DNA from: Whitmania pigra | Taxonomy: Eukaryota; Annelida; Clitellata; Hirudinida; Haemopidae | Direction of reading: 5' to 3' | Assembly (NCBI GenBank): GCA_021613335.1 | Contig: JAJTWR010000458.1 | Location: forward strand, 1,757,001 to 1,821,000 | DNA length: 64,000 bases | In this document: one piece after another, positions 24,929 to 35,769 of the stretch | How positions within the stretch are numbered: the stretch's first letter is position 1 | How the letters are laid out: every line of letters begins with the position of its first letter | The notes under the pieces: model-generated | Told to the model about the DNA's origin: nothing | Databases searched by the model: none | What the model saw: the letters and a program-made list of their open reading frames with translations, nothing else | Translations under genes and position numbers: made by a program

Positions 24929-26794
24929 GATGCAGTCGATACAACAAATTAAAACAATTTTGTTCACACGTGTTGTTTTGCAAAAACTTAAATAAAATAT
25001 ATTATTTCTACTAAAAAATTTATGAAGTTCAAAATAAAATTCAATAGAAATAATTGTGACTATCCACACATAACATTCACATAATTGTAACTATTTAACA
25101 TAATTAGCTTTTAATTTTTAATTTTATAGTTACCAATTAGTTTAATTGTTTTATTAATTTAATTTAATTTGATGAATAATAATGGTTTGGTCTATCAGAT
25201 CGTATATATAATCTACTACGTGACCTGGACAGGCCGAGGCCTGCGTCCCCACATTCTTGCATCATGTTGTAGTCAGGGTTCGGCTTGCTGACTGTGCTTG
25301 AATTCGACGGTTATTTGAGGAATTCGTTAATGTCGTCGGTTTGAAAGGCAGTTAATCGCATGTTTGGTGAGTTTTATTTGAGTTCCGTAAATTTTTAACG
25401 GGCTAGGATTTGTTTTTAGGTTCGAGCGTAAGTTTATCTTTGACGAATATTTAGTTTTAAGTGTTGCCTCTCTTGCTAGTGGTTCGTGTAACGTGGAAGC
25501 GCTGTAGGCATTTCTTGCACTCCAACTCAGTTGTATTTTGTTGGAATTTTGAATATGAAGAGTTTTACATTATGTCGGAGTTTTTAGTTTTGGGAATGCA
25601 CAGATGTTAAGGATTCAGAACATTTTAGTGTTTGCTTGGAGACAAGTCTGTTAATTGCGAGGTTATGAAAAATGTTGCAACAAATTTTTTTTGTCTGAGT
25701 GACTTAGCTTTTAATATATTCTTGTTAAAAGTATTTCATTAATGAGGCTTTGACAATGGTGCTAATATTGACACTTAGACCTAGGTATATTATAGAGCAG
25801 CTTTTGTTTAAACTTTCTTCCAAAAGAAGAAATTGCTGTACAATTGTGATTTACTTTAGATGGAGATTTTTTTCAAATTTCAATGGAATTTGCATGTAAA
25901 ATGGAATTATAAAAAAAAAATCAGTATGTACATTTTGAAGACTTCCATTTTGATTATGCTTGAGGTTGAGTTTTAGCTGATTAATCAATCATTATGTTTT
26001 TATGAATATATTTATTGTTTAGAAAATATTAAAGAGAGTTTTGATAGAATATTAATATAGCTGAAATACTAGACCCAATTACTCAAAGCTATTTTAAGTT
26101 CTATCTTTAATTATCTTTCCACTTAATAATATTATGTCTCTCATATAGTGCAGTCATCTCCCATATCTGGAGCCCTTGGCACATCCTAACAAAAGATGTC
26201 TGTGCAATTATATCAGTACAGGTTCCAAGGTTCGTTGAATTTGTTTCGTATTTCGTAGGTTGTGCAACAAATTTCACAGGGCCTCCTCCTGACTAGAGGA
26301 ATTGCTTAGAGGTATAATGAAACGGGCAAATTTCTGTATATTTATATGAGGGGGGGGGGTAATGTTTGACACTTGCATCGCATCATGATTCATTGTTTCA
26401 GACTGGATTGGGGCTGACTCCTTCATGGTCATAATTTGCTGTAACGTCCACACGACCCATACTGATGTTAATTTTGCCAAGATAGTCTTAGTTAAAGTGT
26501 TTACCAGTGCTTTTTAAAGTGTTTACCAGCGCTTTTTGTAAAATTTCTTCATTCCCCATTAATTTTTCTGAGCCCCTTAGCTGTGGTTTCACTAGGCAAA
26601 TAAGAATATTTTAATAAATTCATAAATTTCATTAATTAAATTGTGGGGCAAAATTGGGACTTTGTGACCAATTACTTTTATTCTTAGAGTCAGACTATTG
26701 TGAAGTCATAGTATGCAAAATACTACAATAATGATCTGTAACAAAGAGAATACCATTGAAGGTTATTTGATTGAGCCATTTTGATGGCTGAGGC
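24929..26794. other. No recognised gene
   Basis: AT-rich with short frames only. A less AT-rich patch near 25220-25360 precedes two possible GTGAGT-type donors, as a non-coding first exon might, but nothing downstream supports a transcript. A G-run lies at about 26348. Confidence 0.4.
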
Positions 26795-26990
26795 AATTCT
26801 TCCCACATTTATTTATTTAGATGATGCATTCACCACAGATGGTGGGAATAACGCATCATGACAATGAAGGCTTCAATGGTAGATGATGCCGTGGCTCTTT
26901 TCTAATTAAAAATCATTTTTGAAACATAGATGTACGCTTCTTTAATCATTTTAAATGGTTTCGAGTTATTTTTTGAGTACTTTCTTTGTA
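26795..26990. repeat. Direct repeat, copy 1 (partner at 28978)
   Basis: About 195 bp beginning CTTCCCACAT and ending near TTTTTTGAGTACTT, matching 28978-29165 in the same orientation by eye with scattered mismatches. A third partial copy of its end lies at 27037-27090. Unknown family. Confidence 0.7.
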
Positions 26991-27216
26991 ATCTGTACAA
27001 GTCCTAGTTGAGATCTGCAGTATGATCAAAGGATATGCACGCTTCTTTAATTGGTTTAAATGGTTTTGAGCCATTTTTTGAATACTTTTTTTGTAATAGA
27101 AGTCCCAGATGAGATTTGCAGTGTGACCTGAGGTTATGATGATGGGGAGTGAATGGTGTTAGTGTCTCACTACCACGTCAGGGATATGTAGGAAGTGTGA
27201 ATATGCAGCACTTTCC

Positions 27217-27393
27217 AAATGTGGTACCCTCTCACACCAAGAGGAAGATGAAGTAGAAACGTTCAATTTTATTAACCGCCATCAAGTTAATATTCACTGT
27301 AACTAAGTGAGAGAGCAGTAACCCAAGGCTATTTATAGAACACGTGTTAATTGTGTTTTGGCACACTCTTCTTTCATTGGCTCTCCCCACAAC
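27217..27393 (-). repeat. Probable solo LTR related to the 22.85-kb Gypsy LTR
   Basis: On the minus strand it starts TGTGGGGAGAGCCAATGAAAG, carries TATAAATAGCCTTGG as the 22.85-kb LTR does, and ends with AATAAA and a TTCATCTTCCTC stretch before ACCACA. Order and spacing match the other LTR. No target duplication is seen at the proposed ends. Confidence 0.5.
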
Positions 27394-27558
27394 AGTTATT
27401 CAGCTATTCAGCTTGACTATTCATTGTTACAAAGCTGTTAATGATTAAAGAATGTCCTAGTAATGGTATTTCAGTTGTGCCCAGGGTTTCCCACTAAATC
27501 TTGGTCTCTACAAAGTTGGGCTTGAGTCAAGCTGAGCAGTGTCTTCTTTCCTAATTTC

Positions 27559-27639
27559 CTAATGATAATAATGATAATAATGATAATAATAATAATAATG
27601 ATGATAATGATAATAATAATGATAATAATAATAATGATG

Positions 27640-27683
<44 letters not shown>

Positions 27684-27740
27684 GATGATAATGATGAAAA
27701 TGATGAAAATGATAATAATGATAATAATGTTAATTTAGTT
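27559..27740. repeat. (AAT)n/(GAT)n microsatellite
   Basis: About 180 bp of ATAATG/ATAATA repeats. The Leu/Ser-rich minus-strand frame over it is an artefact of the repeat. Confidence 0.95.
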
Positions 27741-28977
27741 CTTGACTGGTTTTGCAAAAATAGGAATCTTTTGCTCCTAGTTACTAGCTCTGGGAAAGGA
27801 CATCATGTATGCATGGGACATCGTACTGTTTGACCTTTTCTTCATGCTCATGTTGCAAGCATGTCAAGTCGGACGCTACTGCATCATGCATAAGAGTCCA
27901 TCCATAAGCTAGCTATAGAAAACTGTCCATATCTTATACCTTATAGTCTCCAATTGTAGAAGTCCATGGCATCATTTCCATTTTCCATTCAAGATGCCTT
28001 AAATGATTAAATTCAATGTTTCTCCTTTGTTGCTTTAAACCTTTGGATAATGAGCAACTGCACTTCCTTTCTGCAATCCTTGATTACACAAGAGGTGCTG
28101 GTTTGGCATTTAGAGTGCCATAATAATTACCCAAGCCTATCATTACCCAGGATAAGGGTAAATATTTGTACAGACCCTCAGCACTCATACCCTTTGCTTC
28201 CAAGATGGTCAAGACTTCGCAATGCCCACTATCGAGTGACTGGCACACTTCTTTGTGTTCAATTTGAGCCCTGCAATTTCAAGTGATTGGCTTAGCTGTT
28301 CAAATATTTTCGACATACCAAGTCAGGTAAAGGAAAAGGAGAGTGGTCCAACAGCACTTAGCATATTGCACAACCTTTCTTTTCGCAATCTTTCATCACA
28401 CATGCGGTGCTGGTTTGAGGCTGACATCTCAGTGCTCTGACTTTATACAACGTTTCTGCCCATGCTGAATGCACGACACGCACTGATTGGCCGGCATATG
28501 CGTTTTATGATTCGTGTTGGGGACCTGGCGAAGCTCCTCAATCCATTCCCATCAACAGTGTCATTAAACAGAAGCAGGGTCTTCTTTCCCTGCTATTTCT
28601 GCAGATTAAAATGTGCCAGTAGAGAGTTGATAGCGACAAGATTCTGGATGTCATGGTGTTTTTTTCGACGTTTTTGACTCTTGGTGATATTTGAAGCAGG
28701 AATGACATGCATTCTCGGTGTGTTTATGTTGATAAGAAGAGACTGTTTTGAGGCAGCTGTCAAGAGCCCAGTGTCCCTCAGTCTTGCCAGAGCCATCTGT
28801 GACCTTCCTAAAAAAAAAAATAATATAGGAAGAAGCAAATGATGGTGGCCATGACTCTCGTTCGTGGCGAAACTGTACCCACTATCCAAATGACTTGTTG
28901 AAAATAGTGGCAGCATCGAGGTACAGTTCCATAGGTACAGAAGGTGAATTCTGCCACTATCCAAACAAGTAGTTGAA
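27741..28977. other. No recognised gene
   Basis: Several frames of 60-140 codons on both strands, including a minus-strand one at 28593-29012, but none has a family motif, splice sites or codon pattern that I can support. Confidence 0.4.
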
Positions 28978-29165
28978 AATTCTTCCCACATGTCTTTATT
29001 TAGATGATGCATTCAACACAGATGGTGTGAATAATGCATTGTGATAATGAAGGCTTCAATGGTAGACAATGCCGTGGTTCTTTTCTATTTTAAAATCATT
29101 TTCGAAACACAGATGTACGCTTCTTTAATTGGTTTACATGGTTTCGAGTTATTTTTTGAGTACTT
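28978..29165. repeat. Direct repeat, copy 2 (partner at 26795)
   Basis: Second copy of the unit at 26795-26990, in the same orientation, lying just beside the R2-like block that starts at about 29260. Confidence 0.7.
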
Positions 29166-29261
29166 TTTTGGCTATGGTATTACCAGAAGCTGGAGATGGT
29201 TAATCTGAACAGATTTATGCTCACCACCCAGCTTTAAAGCAATTAAGAAAAAAATTAGAGA

Positions 29262-29530
29262 AAGAAAAAGAAATGTAAACAAATGGTGGACCGAGAAAAG
29301 ACAGACCAATAAAAATGTAAAAGCAAACACTAACGTCTAGAATCAAGCGATTCTAGTGTCACCATGTCAATAAAAAGCCAGTAATAATCTCCTAAAATAA
29401 CTATGAGACCGATAGAACTTCTGTTGAACATCGAACAGAGGCTGCGGAAAATAAACTATTTTAAATTTATCTCGACTTATCGGTTTTTATTACCATATAG
29501 GTATTTGTGAAAAATTTTAGTAAAAAACCG
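29262..29530 (-). repeat. R2-associated 5' region, copy shared with 63.69-64.0 kb
   Basis: Read on the minus strand it matches the plus strand at about 63691-63985: CGGTTTTTTACT, TGGTAATAAAAACCGA, TGATGTTCAACAGA-like and TGGTGACACT blocks in the same order. At 63.63 kb this sequence directly follows a 28S upstream flank, so it is probably the 5' region of the R2 element. Confidence 0.65.
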
Positions 29531-29540
29531 GCGATAAAAA

Positions 29541-29795
29541 TCAATTGATTTTGCTCGATTTGAGCGAGGATGGGGGTGTAGTTGACAAAAGCCACCAATT
29601 GAAATGAGCCACCAAGTCCTGTGGGTCGCATTTAAGGAGCTGACCGCGACAAACACCATCTGGACCATGTGCAGAATTGTGTAGTCCCCAAAGAGCTATA
29701 AGGACGTCTGCAGCGTCTATGGGCTCTATCAGTTCATCGAACGTGAAGGTTTTGGGTGGTGGGCGTCGATCATCCAGAACGGATGTCTGCCCCAT
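29541..29795 (-). pseudogene. R2-like ORF fragment, duplicate of the pre-RT segment
   Basis: Repeats the segment at 30624-30900 almost residue for residue (MGQTSVLDDRRPPPKTFTF, then HFNWWLLSTTPPSSLKSSK), so the R2-like block has an internal duplication. It then runs into the 5'-region repeat at 29530. Confidence 0.7.
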
Positions 29796-29823
29796 GGTTG
29801 TACTCCAAAACTGATAGAGCTCC

Positions 29824-30681
29824 TCAGAGAGGACGAAGGCTGTGATTCAATGTAACTGGTTGTGCCTTCAAGTAGATTGGTGACATACTGAACCAGTAGG
29901 GGGGACTGCCCATCCTCTCCATCGCACCACGGATGGAGTGATTCGATACGCTGTTGAAGGCTTTCCTGATGTCGACAAACACCACATTCAGTTTCTTCCT
30001 GTGAGTCCAGTGATGGTCCATGGTGGCCAAATGTGAGATAAGGTGGGACAGCTGTAATTGTAGGCCTTTGTCAGACTCTGAGAAAAGCACCAGGTCATCT
30101 GCAAATGCCAGATAGCTCAATTTGTTGTTGGTGTATGGAATGGTCGTGCCAGTTTTGGAATCAAGGGACTCTGTTGCCCAGTCGATGGCGGCATTGAAGA
30201 GTAGAGGTGAAAGAGGGTCTTCTTGTTTGACTTCCCGGAGTATGGGAAATGACTGAGAAGACGAATGCTGTGATTCAATGTAACTGGTTGTGCCTTCGAG
30301 TAGATGAGTGACATACTGAACCAGAAGGGGGGGGCTACCCATCCTCTCCATCGCACCGCAGATGGAGTGGTGCGATACGCTGTCGAAGGCTTTCAGGATG
30401 TCGACAAACACCATATTCAGTTTCTTCCTGTGAGTCCAGTGATGGTCCATTAATGTTTTCAGCATCCAAATGTTGGAGCCGAGGCCATCACCAAACCTGA
30501 AAGCCTTCTGGGCATCATCAAGGGGCCAGCATCTCTCCATCCGTTTGGCCAGAATTCTATGGAATAAGCAGCCTACAATGGAACACATGGTAATCGGCCG
30601 TGTGTCCGCTGGGCCATCAGGATTCACTTGATTTTGCCCGATTTGAGCGAGGATGGGGGAGTGGTTGATAAAAGCCACCAA
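29824..30681 (-). pseudogene. R2-like reverse transcriptase domain
   Basis: Non-LTR RT of R2 type: ADTRPITMCSIVGCLFHRIL, VFVDILKAFDSVSHHSI (motif A), QEDPLSPLLFNAAIDWATES (motif B) and LAFADDLVLFSES (motif C, FADD). It lies one frameshift downstream of the pre-RT frame 30624-31226. After motif C the frame re-enters a second copy of motif A (KLNVVFVDIRKAFNSVS), evidence of rearrangement. R2 RTs prime cDNA at a nicked 28S site; this copy cannot encode a whole protein. Confidence 0.8.
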
Positions 30682-31392
30682 TTGTAGTGAGCCGCCAAGT
30701 CCCGTGGGTCACATTTAAGGAGCTGACCGTGACAAACACCGTCCGGAGCAGGTGCAGAATTGTGTATTCCCTGAAGAGCTATAAGGACGTCTGCAGCATC
30801 TATGGGCTCTATGAGTTCCTCGAACGTGGAGGTTTTGGGTGGTGGGCGTCGATCATCCAGAACGGATGTCTGCCCCATGGTTGTACTCCAAAACTGATAG
30901 AGCTCCTCAGCGTAGTCTCCCGAATTGATTTCGTCGACCACTCGGGATTTATTCTTGGCGTAGAGGTGCTGGATGTAATTGTATTCTCTTTTACGCCTCT
31001 GCGTCTTGTTGAAGATGGCGAGGTTTTGTCGAGGAAGTTTGTTGCCTTTCAGACCGGTAGTTGACAATGCGGGCAATGGAAGGTATTGTGAACTCCACAG
31101 TGCATATTCATCGTCAACTATAGCAGCACAAGTAGATTGGGTGTCATTCCCTATACTCATTGCAATTTCTTCTGATGTGGTGTGCAGTGTAGGCAACGGG
31201 TAGAGATTTCTTAATTCTCTGGTCAACTGAAGCGCATGCCAAGGCGTTCAGTTCTGATTGCAGTTCTTCAACGAGTTTTTTCACCGCAGCAGACTTTTCT
31301 TGGCATTTAAGAGCCTCACGCATGCGGTGGGGGAAGAGAGATTGTAGAACTGTTAAAATGTCACCAGAAGATACCGCTCTTCCCCGGGTCAC
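30624..31392 (-). pseudogene. R2-like pre-RT region
   Basis: Overlapping frames 31392-31144 and 31226-30624 (one frameshift near 31200) cover the region between the N-terminal finger and the RT: LFPHRMREALKCQEKSA, NKTQRRKREYNYIQHLYAKN, then FEELIEPIDAADVLIALQGI, NSAPAPDGVCHGQLLKC. The last part matches the R2-family segment just before the RT. Similar sequence occurs at 32532-32152 and near 49100. Confidence 0.65.
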
Positions 31393-31399
31393 CGAGGTT

Positions 31400-31552
31400 T
31401 CGTCTGCTTCTTTTGTGCCAGAGTGGCATGATAGTCTGCTTTATGAGCATGGCTAAAATGTTCTTTTGAGAGCTTGGACGGATTTAAATGCACGCTTGCA
31501 GACTTGGCAGACAGAATCAAAAGTGTCTAAAGCGTCTATGGTCGACAGCAAA
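31400..31552 (-). pseudogene. R2-like N-terminal C2H2 zinc finger
   Basis: Immediately after the 28S fragment on the minus strand, frames give CQVCKRAFKSVQALK and, after a one-base shift near 31470, EHFSHAHKADYH: a C-x2-C...H-x3-5-H finger as found at the N-terminus of R2 proteins, where it contacts target DNA. Its place right after the upstream 28S flank is where an R2 5' end should be. Confidence 0.65.
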
Positions 31553-31613
31553 TCAAGAGAGTCATAGTTACTCCCGCCGTTTATCCGCGCTTTTTTTAAT
31601 TTCTTCACGTTGA
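31553..31613 (-). rRNA. 28S rDNA fragment (R2 upstream flank)
   Basis: Minus strand reads AACGTGAAGAAATT..AAGCGCGGATAAACGGCGGGAGTAACTATGACTCTCTTGA, the conserved 28S stretch just upstream of the R2 cleavage site, ending 2-3 bases short of it. TTGA replaces the usual TTAA. Too short to be a functional rRNA gene. Confidence 0.85.
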
Positions 31614-31639
31614 AAAGCGCATGACAACGAATATCCGCA

Positions 31640-31893
31640 CCCGGATATCCCCGGGCCGCCCTGAGCTTATTATATAGAGTCGCCGCCCGCACATGTAAGA
31701 ACTTCAGAAAGTCAGACCCGGAGTCACAAAAGAGGGGATCCGTTAACCAGCGAGATGCTACCCAATGGGTAACACAACTCTGGAGGCCTTTCCCATCGAC
31801 CTTAGCGTATAGTTCACGACTCCAGGAGACTTTTCGTGTTATTAAAGACAGAAGCACTATCCTCGCTGCTATGCGGTCCATGGCTGTACAACT
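31640..31893 (-). pseudogene. R2-like C-terminal region, partial
   Basis: Frame 31881-31640 encodes the post-RT part of an R2 protein: VDGKGLQSCVTHWVASRWL, then FLKFLHVRAATLYNKLRAAR, ending CHA where 28S sequence begins. The matching segment in the 48.7-kb copy continues into a Cys/His motif. This is the end of one truncated copy abutting the 5' flank of the next. Confidence 0.7.
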
Positions 31894-32560
31894 AGGACAG
31901 AAGTGGGCTTTCGGCGAGGAGGGACAAAATCAAAGGATTTTCTGATGTCAATGAACACCAGGTTCAGTTTTTTCCATTTGGTCCAGTGATGGTACATGAC
32001 AGTTTTCAACTGGAGATGTTGGAGCCAAGGCCATCACCAGACCTGAAAGCCTTCTGGGCATCATTAAGAGGCCAGCATCTCTCCATCCCTTTGGCCAGTA
32101 TTCTGTGAAACAATCGGCCAACAATGGAGCACATTGTTTTCGGCTGGGCCATCAGGATTTGGAGACTTTGGGATGCACTTGATCTTGCCCGATTTTAGTA
32201 AGGATGGGGGGCGTGGTTGAAAGGAGCCACCAGTTGAAGTGGACAGCCAAGTCCCATGGGTTGCATTTCAGAACCGTTAGAAACTCTGCATTGTCTATAG
32301 GGCTTATGAGTTTCTCAAAGGAACCAGCAGGGGTATATGCCAGAGCCTTCCATTCTGTCTGAAATTCTGCAACAAGTTTCTTAAATGCAACGGACTTTTT
32401 ATGGCATTTAAGGGCTTCATGCATGCGATGGGGGAAGAGCATTTGCAGAACCGATATAATGTTTCCATGGTCAGTGTTATCAACAATGGCCTTGACCAAG
32501 GGTTCAGAGCATCGAGGCATTATCATTGCCAACTAAACACTGCTATCCCTCTTACCGAAT
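31894..32560 (-). pseudogene. Second R2-like fragment (pre-RT plus start of RT)
   Basis: Frame 32532-32152 repeats the pre-RT block (QMLFPHRMHEALKCHKKS, HFNWWLLSTTPP), and frames below it show SIVGRLFHRILAKG and GDGLGSNI before the sequence breaks into the C-terminal piece at about 31893. Several deletions and stops. Bases 32561-33064 upstream hold frames with a possible Cys pair (FCLLCYKKR) but nothing certain. Confidence 0.6.
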
Positions 32561-33064
32561 GTAACATTAACACTTCTCAAGGATGCACTAACCGGTTTTT
32601 CTGTCTCTGGGGTCCCATACCCCATTCTTATTCTGATAAGTACATCCATGTACCACTTTGTCTTCCTAGCCCGTTTGATCACATCCATTTGGATATCTGG
32701 CAACAAACGGGCCAGGTGTGCATTAGCATTCATTCTGAGTGACCACATAAAGTCACATTACTTTACCGATAGAACTTTCCAAAACCGAGGATCGCCGCTT
32801 TTTGTAGCAGAGGAGGCAGAAGTTGTGTCCACCCCTCTCGTGTGGGGAGACCTGCCCAACCGGAGTGCCTCTTGATACTTCTACATATCTATTGTACTTG
32901 GCTCCACTCCGGTTGGATTTGGTGGCTTCCAAGGTACATTGGGAAAACAGCCTATGCTTCATCCAGAGATTCATAGTCGCTCCTACTTTTTACCTATACT
33001 TTTTTGAATTTCTTGACATTCTTTTTCTGGGATTTAGGGGTTGCCATAACAAGTACTTCTTTAG

Positions 33065-34255
33065 CAAAGATTGTTGGTTATTTGGTATTTTAACTGTTAT
33101 TTGCACAAATGGTTGATATAGCAATTCTTGCATTATAAAACCTCCCTCCTAATTTTTAACATTAATTTAAATGTTAATATCAATTACCAATAAATACCAA
33201 GAAAGTATATTTATCAGTTATCCCTCTTTATTGATATATAAATATGTCAATAAAATACCTACAACCTTAAACTGAAAATTAGCAAAGTTGAACAATTTTC
33301 AGACTTTAAAAATTTAGTTAATTCTAAACGACTTGGTTGTGAACAGAATGGCGAACTTGTTGACGGTGTGGAATCACGTTGCTTTGAATGTTCGACCTGG
33401 GAACCTCATCACCTAAGTTATTGTTCAGAGGTGGGTTCCAGCTGTGAGCAATGTTTGAAATACTTTCTTAAAGCCACTTTATATTGAAATTGCATTGCAC
33501 TAATTATTATTGGGCATACAAATTAAAATTGCAAATTAAGATCTCACTAAGGCGGTGCAATATTGTGAAGAACTCTTGGGAATAAGTAGAGGTATCATTC
33601 TGTTTGTTTACTGATGATGCATAATCTAGGTGGTGGAGCACAGCTTGTGCAATAAAAATTATGTTAGCCCGCCAAAAATACACAACTTATGTGGTCGAGA
33701 CTTGTTCTAGATTAAGAATGACTTGAAATGTTTTTTTCTGTAATCTATGCTTTTGCTTTCAGTTGTTTGAATGAGGGTCACCAAGCTGTTTTTGTTTGCA
33801 TATTAGTATTTGTAGTTATCTGATTGTGTGGTTGGTACTTTAAGAAATTTGGTGCTTTGGCCTGAGCATTTTTTGATGATAAATGAATTGCTTGCAAATG
33901 TGAGTGGAGGCTGCACAAGCATGAGTTGCATAATTTAGATGATTAAAATATTTAAAGAATAACTTACATATGTTTGCTAATATGTGGAATGGTATTAAGC
34001 AATAGAGGGAACAACCGAGATGTCCGAGATGCATTGTGCTGTGGATTATCAAACACTCAAGGTCATCTGAGAGCGATTGTCTTGGTGTAAGTTTGTGTAA
34101 CTAGGTATCTGCTTAACCAAAGAGATCGTATATGAAAGGCAAGGGTAAATTAACAAAATCTTAAGCTTGTGCAGATCTTAATTTATCTATTATTATTGTA
34201 ATATATTAAATGAAGTTTATTAAAACATTTAAAACTTTTAATGCAGTGTCTCACG
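33065..34255 (+). repeat. Segmental duplicate, copy 1 (partner at 42.70-43.91 kb)
   Basis: About 1.2 kb that aligns by eye with 42703-43912 in the same orientation over exon-like and intron-like parts alike, with frequent small indels. This copy keeps an open exon structure; the partner does not. Confidence 0.8.
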
Positions 34256-34384
34256 AAGATATTAATGGACGAAGGTGTAAGAACCAGGAACATGGATCTT
34301 TTGGTCCATGCAAAAAGCCTGAAGAAAGATAGTAAGGCAAAAGCGACAGAAATTGCAACTTTAGAGAAAGACTTGGAAAATTGA
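33303..34384 (+). CDS. Candidate gene 3' end with Cys-rich zinc-ribbon-like motif
   Basis: I do not recognise the family. Two exons are proposed: 33303-33430 (after TTTTCAG, before a GTGGGT donor) and 34247-34384 (after ATGCAG, stop TGA at 34382-34384), in matching phase. Joined across the splice they give CFEC and CSEC, a C-x2-C-x10-C-x2-C pattern typical of zinc ribbons, followed by a charged, helix-prone tail (KKDSKAKATEIATLEKDLEN). The motif is completed only by the splice, which is the best support that it is real. The layout, two Cys pairs and then coiled coil, is loosely like autophagy factor Atg14/Barkor, but no sequence match is claimed. Upstream exons were not found. A degenerate copy lies at 42.9-43.9 kb. 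Confidence 0.4.
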
Positions 34385-34514
34385 TTTTTATCTAAATAAA
34401 TCGATATTATGAACTTTCACGTGTTACTGTCTTATGATATATGTCTAAATTATACAAAAATGAATAATTAAAATCTAAATACCGTTATTTTGGTTACTAT
34501 CGTTGGTCCTAAAA

Positions 34515-34750
34515 AATGGAGTAGAAGGTCCTAAAAAGTCCTAAATTTTGGTTTTCAAGTTCCTGTATGAACCTTGAAATAACTTTTACAGCTTTTCCTT
34601 TTTTTACAACTGGCTGACTAGCAGCAACATCGTCACTATCATCATCTTCAATGTCAGCAACATCTTGATCAGAGTTTTGTCCAGTAGACAAATCATCATC
34701 ATCACCAAGAACAGCTTGCAGAGCAGCAGAAGCACTTTGATTTATTACTG
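34515..34750 (-). CDS. Candidate acidic exon, unrecognised
   Basis: A minus-strand open stretch follows a strong pyrimidine tract and TTTGCAG acceptor (about 34745) and encodes an acidic segment (GDDDDLSTGQNSDQDVADIE) then KKGKAVKVIS. A possible donor CAAG/GTTCAT lies near 34560. No partner exon or family found. Bases 34751-35280 on the other side show nothing. Confidence 0.25.
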
Positions 34751-35284
34751 CAAACAAAAAAAATTTAAATTTTTATAATAAATAATGATAATTTAATTTA
34801 AAATTATGATTATTATTTATATCAATTAATTTGATACAAATGCTATTAATGTTCATAATGATCATCATGTCAAAAATATTTTTTTGCAAGAAGTCGGATC
34901 AAAGCCCACGGTGCACTTCAGTGTACGTAGCAATTATTGACGAAATGCCTAATAATTTTAAAATCTAGGGTAAATTACTGTTGTGCCATCTAAAAAAATG
35001 TTCAAAGTTGGAATAAAATATCTGCTATTCAATACTTTTGAAAAAAGTGAAATTACGATAAATTCTCATCTTATCGATGACCATCACCGACAACTTTACT
35101 TGTGGACGCCATGTTTGAATAATAATTATTGAAGTTTATTAATCTAACTGCATATAATACATCAAAAAAAAATTACATAACATCGACCATAAACATGAAA
35201 CATCCTAAAGGGAAAAAAACTCCCGCTGTCGGATATCCAATTACAAATAATGTAATTTCAAAAAGCGGATGAAGTGATTGTTGA

Positions 35285-35700
35285 ATTAAGCAGTTTATGG
35301 AGATTCAATAAGAAGTTTTTTATAAAGACGCTTGAAAGAGTAAATGTTTGATTGACCAGATATGTGGATTGGTATCATAGAGTAGACGGTTGGACCTAAA
35401 CAAATTATAGAGCGGCGTTTAACATTCAATTTAGCAAAAGCGGTTCTATAGTCCCGAGATGAACAAATATTATATGAATGGAAGGATGAGACTTGAGAAC
35501 ATACGTCCAAATGATGCAGGCAACATGTGATGATCAAGTTTGTACATGAAGACACCGGCATGGAGGAGATTTATCTGGTGAACTTTGAGTGATTTGAACT
35601 TTTTGAAAATATCTGTGTGAGAGTTATACGGTAAACACAAGGCTATACGCAAAAATTTCTTTTGAAGAATGAGTAAAGGACGTAAGTTAGGAGCGTAAAA
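35285..35700 (-). mobile_element. LINE ORF2 C-terminal fragment
   Basis: Two overlapping minus-strand frames (35652-35470 and 35561-35295) read as one frameshifted LINE ORF2 end: FLRIALCLPYNSHTDIF-like, VHQINLLHAGVFMYKLDHH, then RSIICLGPTVYSMIPIHI, SFKRLYKKLL. This pattern is the C-terminus of CR1/RTE-type proteins. 5' truncated. Confidence 0.65.
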
Positions 35701-35769
35701 GTACGGTAGAATTGATGGAAATTTTTTATAATTTTAAAAATTACTGCAAAAATCATTAATAATACCAAT

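Noticed and set aside
27551..27757. Leu/Ser-rich minus-strand frame
   Set aside because: It is the translation of an (AAT)n microsatellite.
28593..29012. 139-codon minus-strand frame
   Set aside because: No family motif or splice context, and its start overlaps a dispersed direct repeat.
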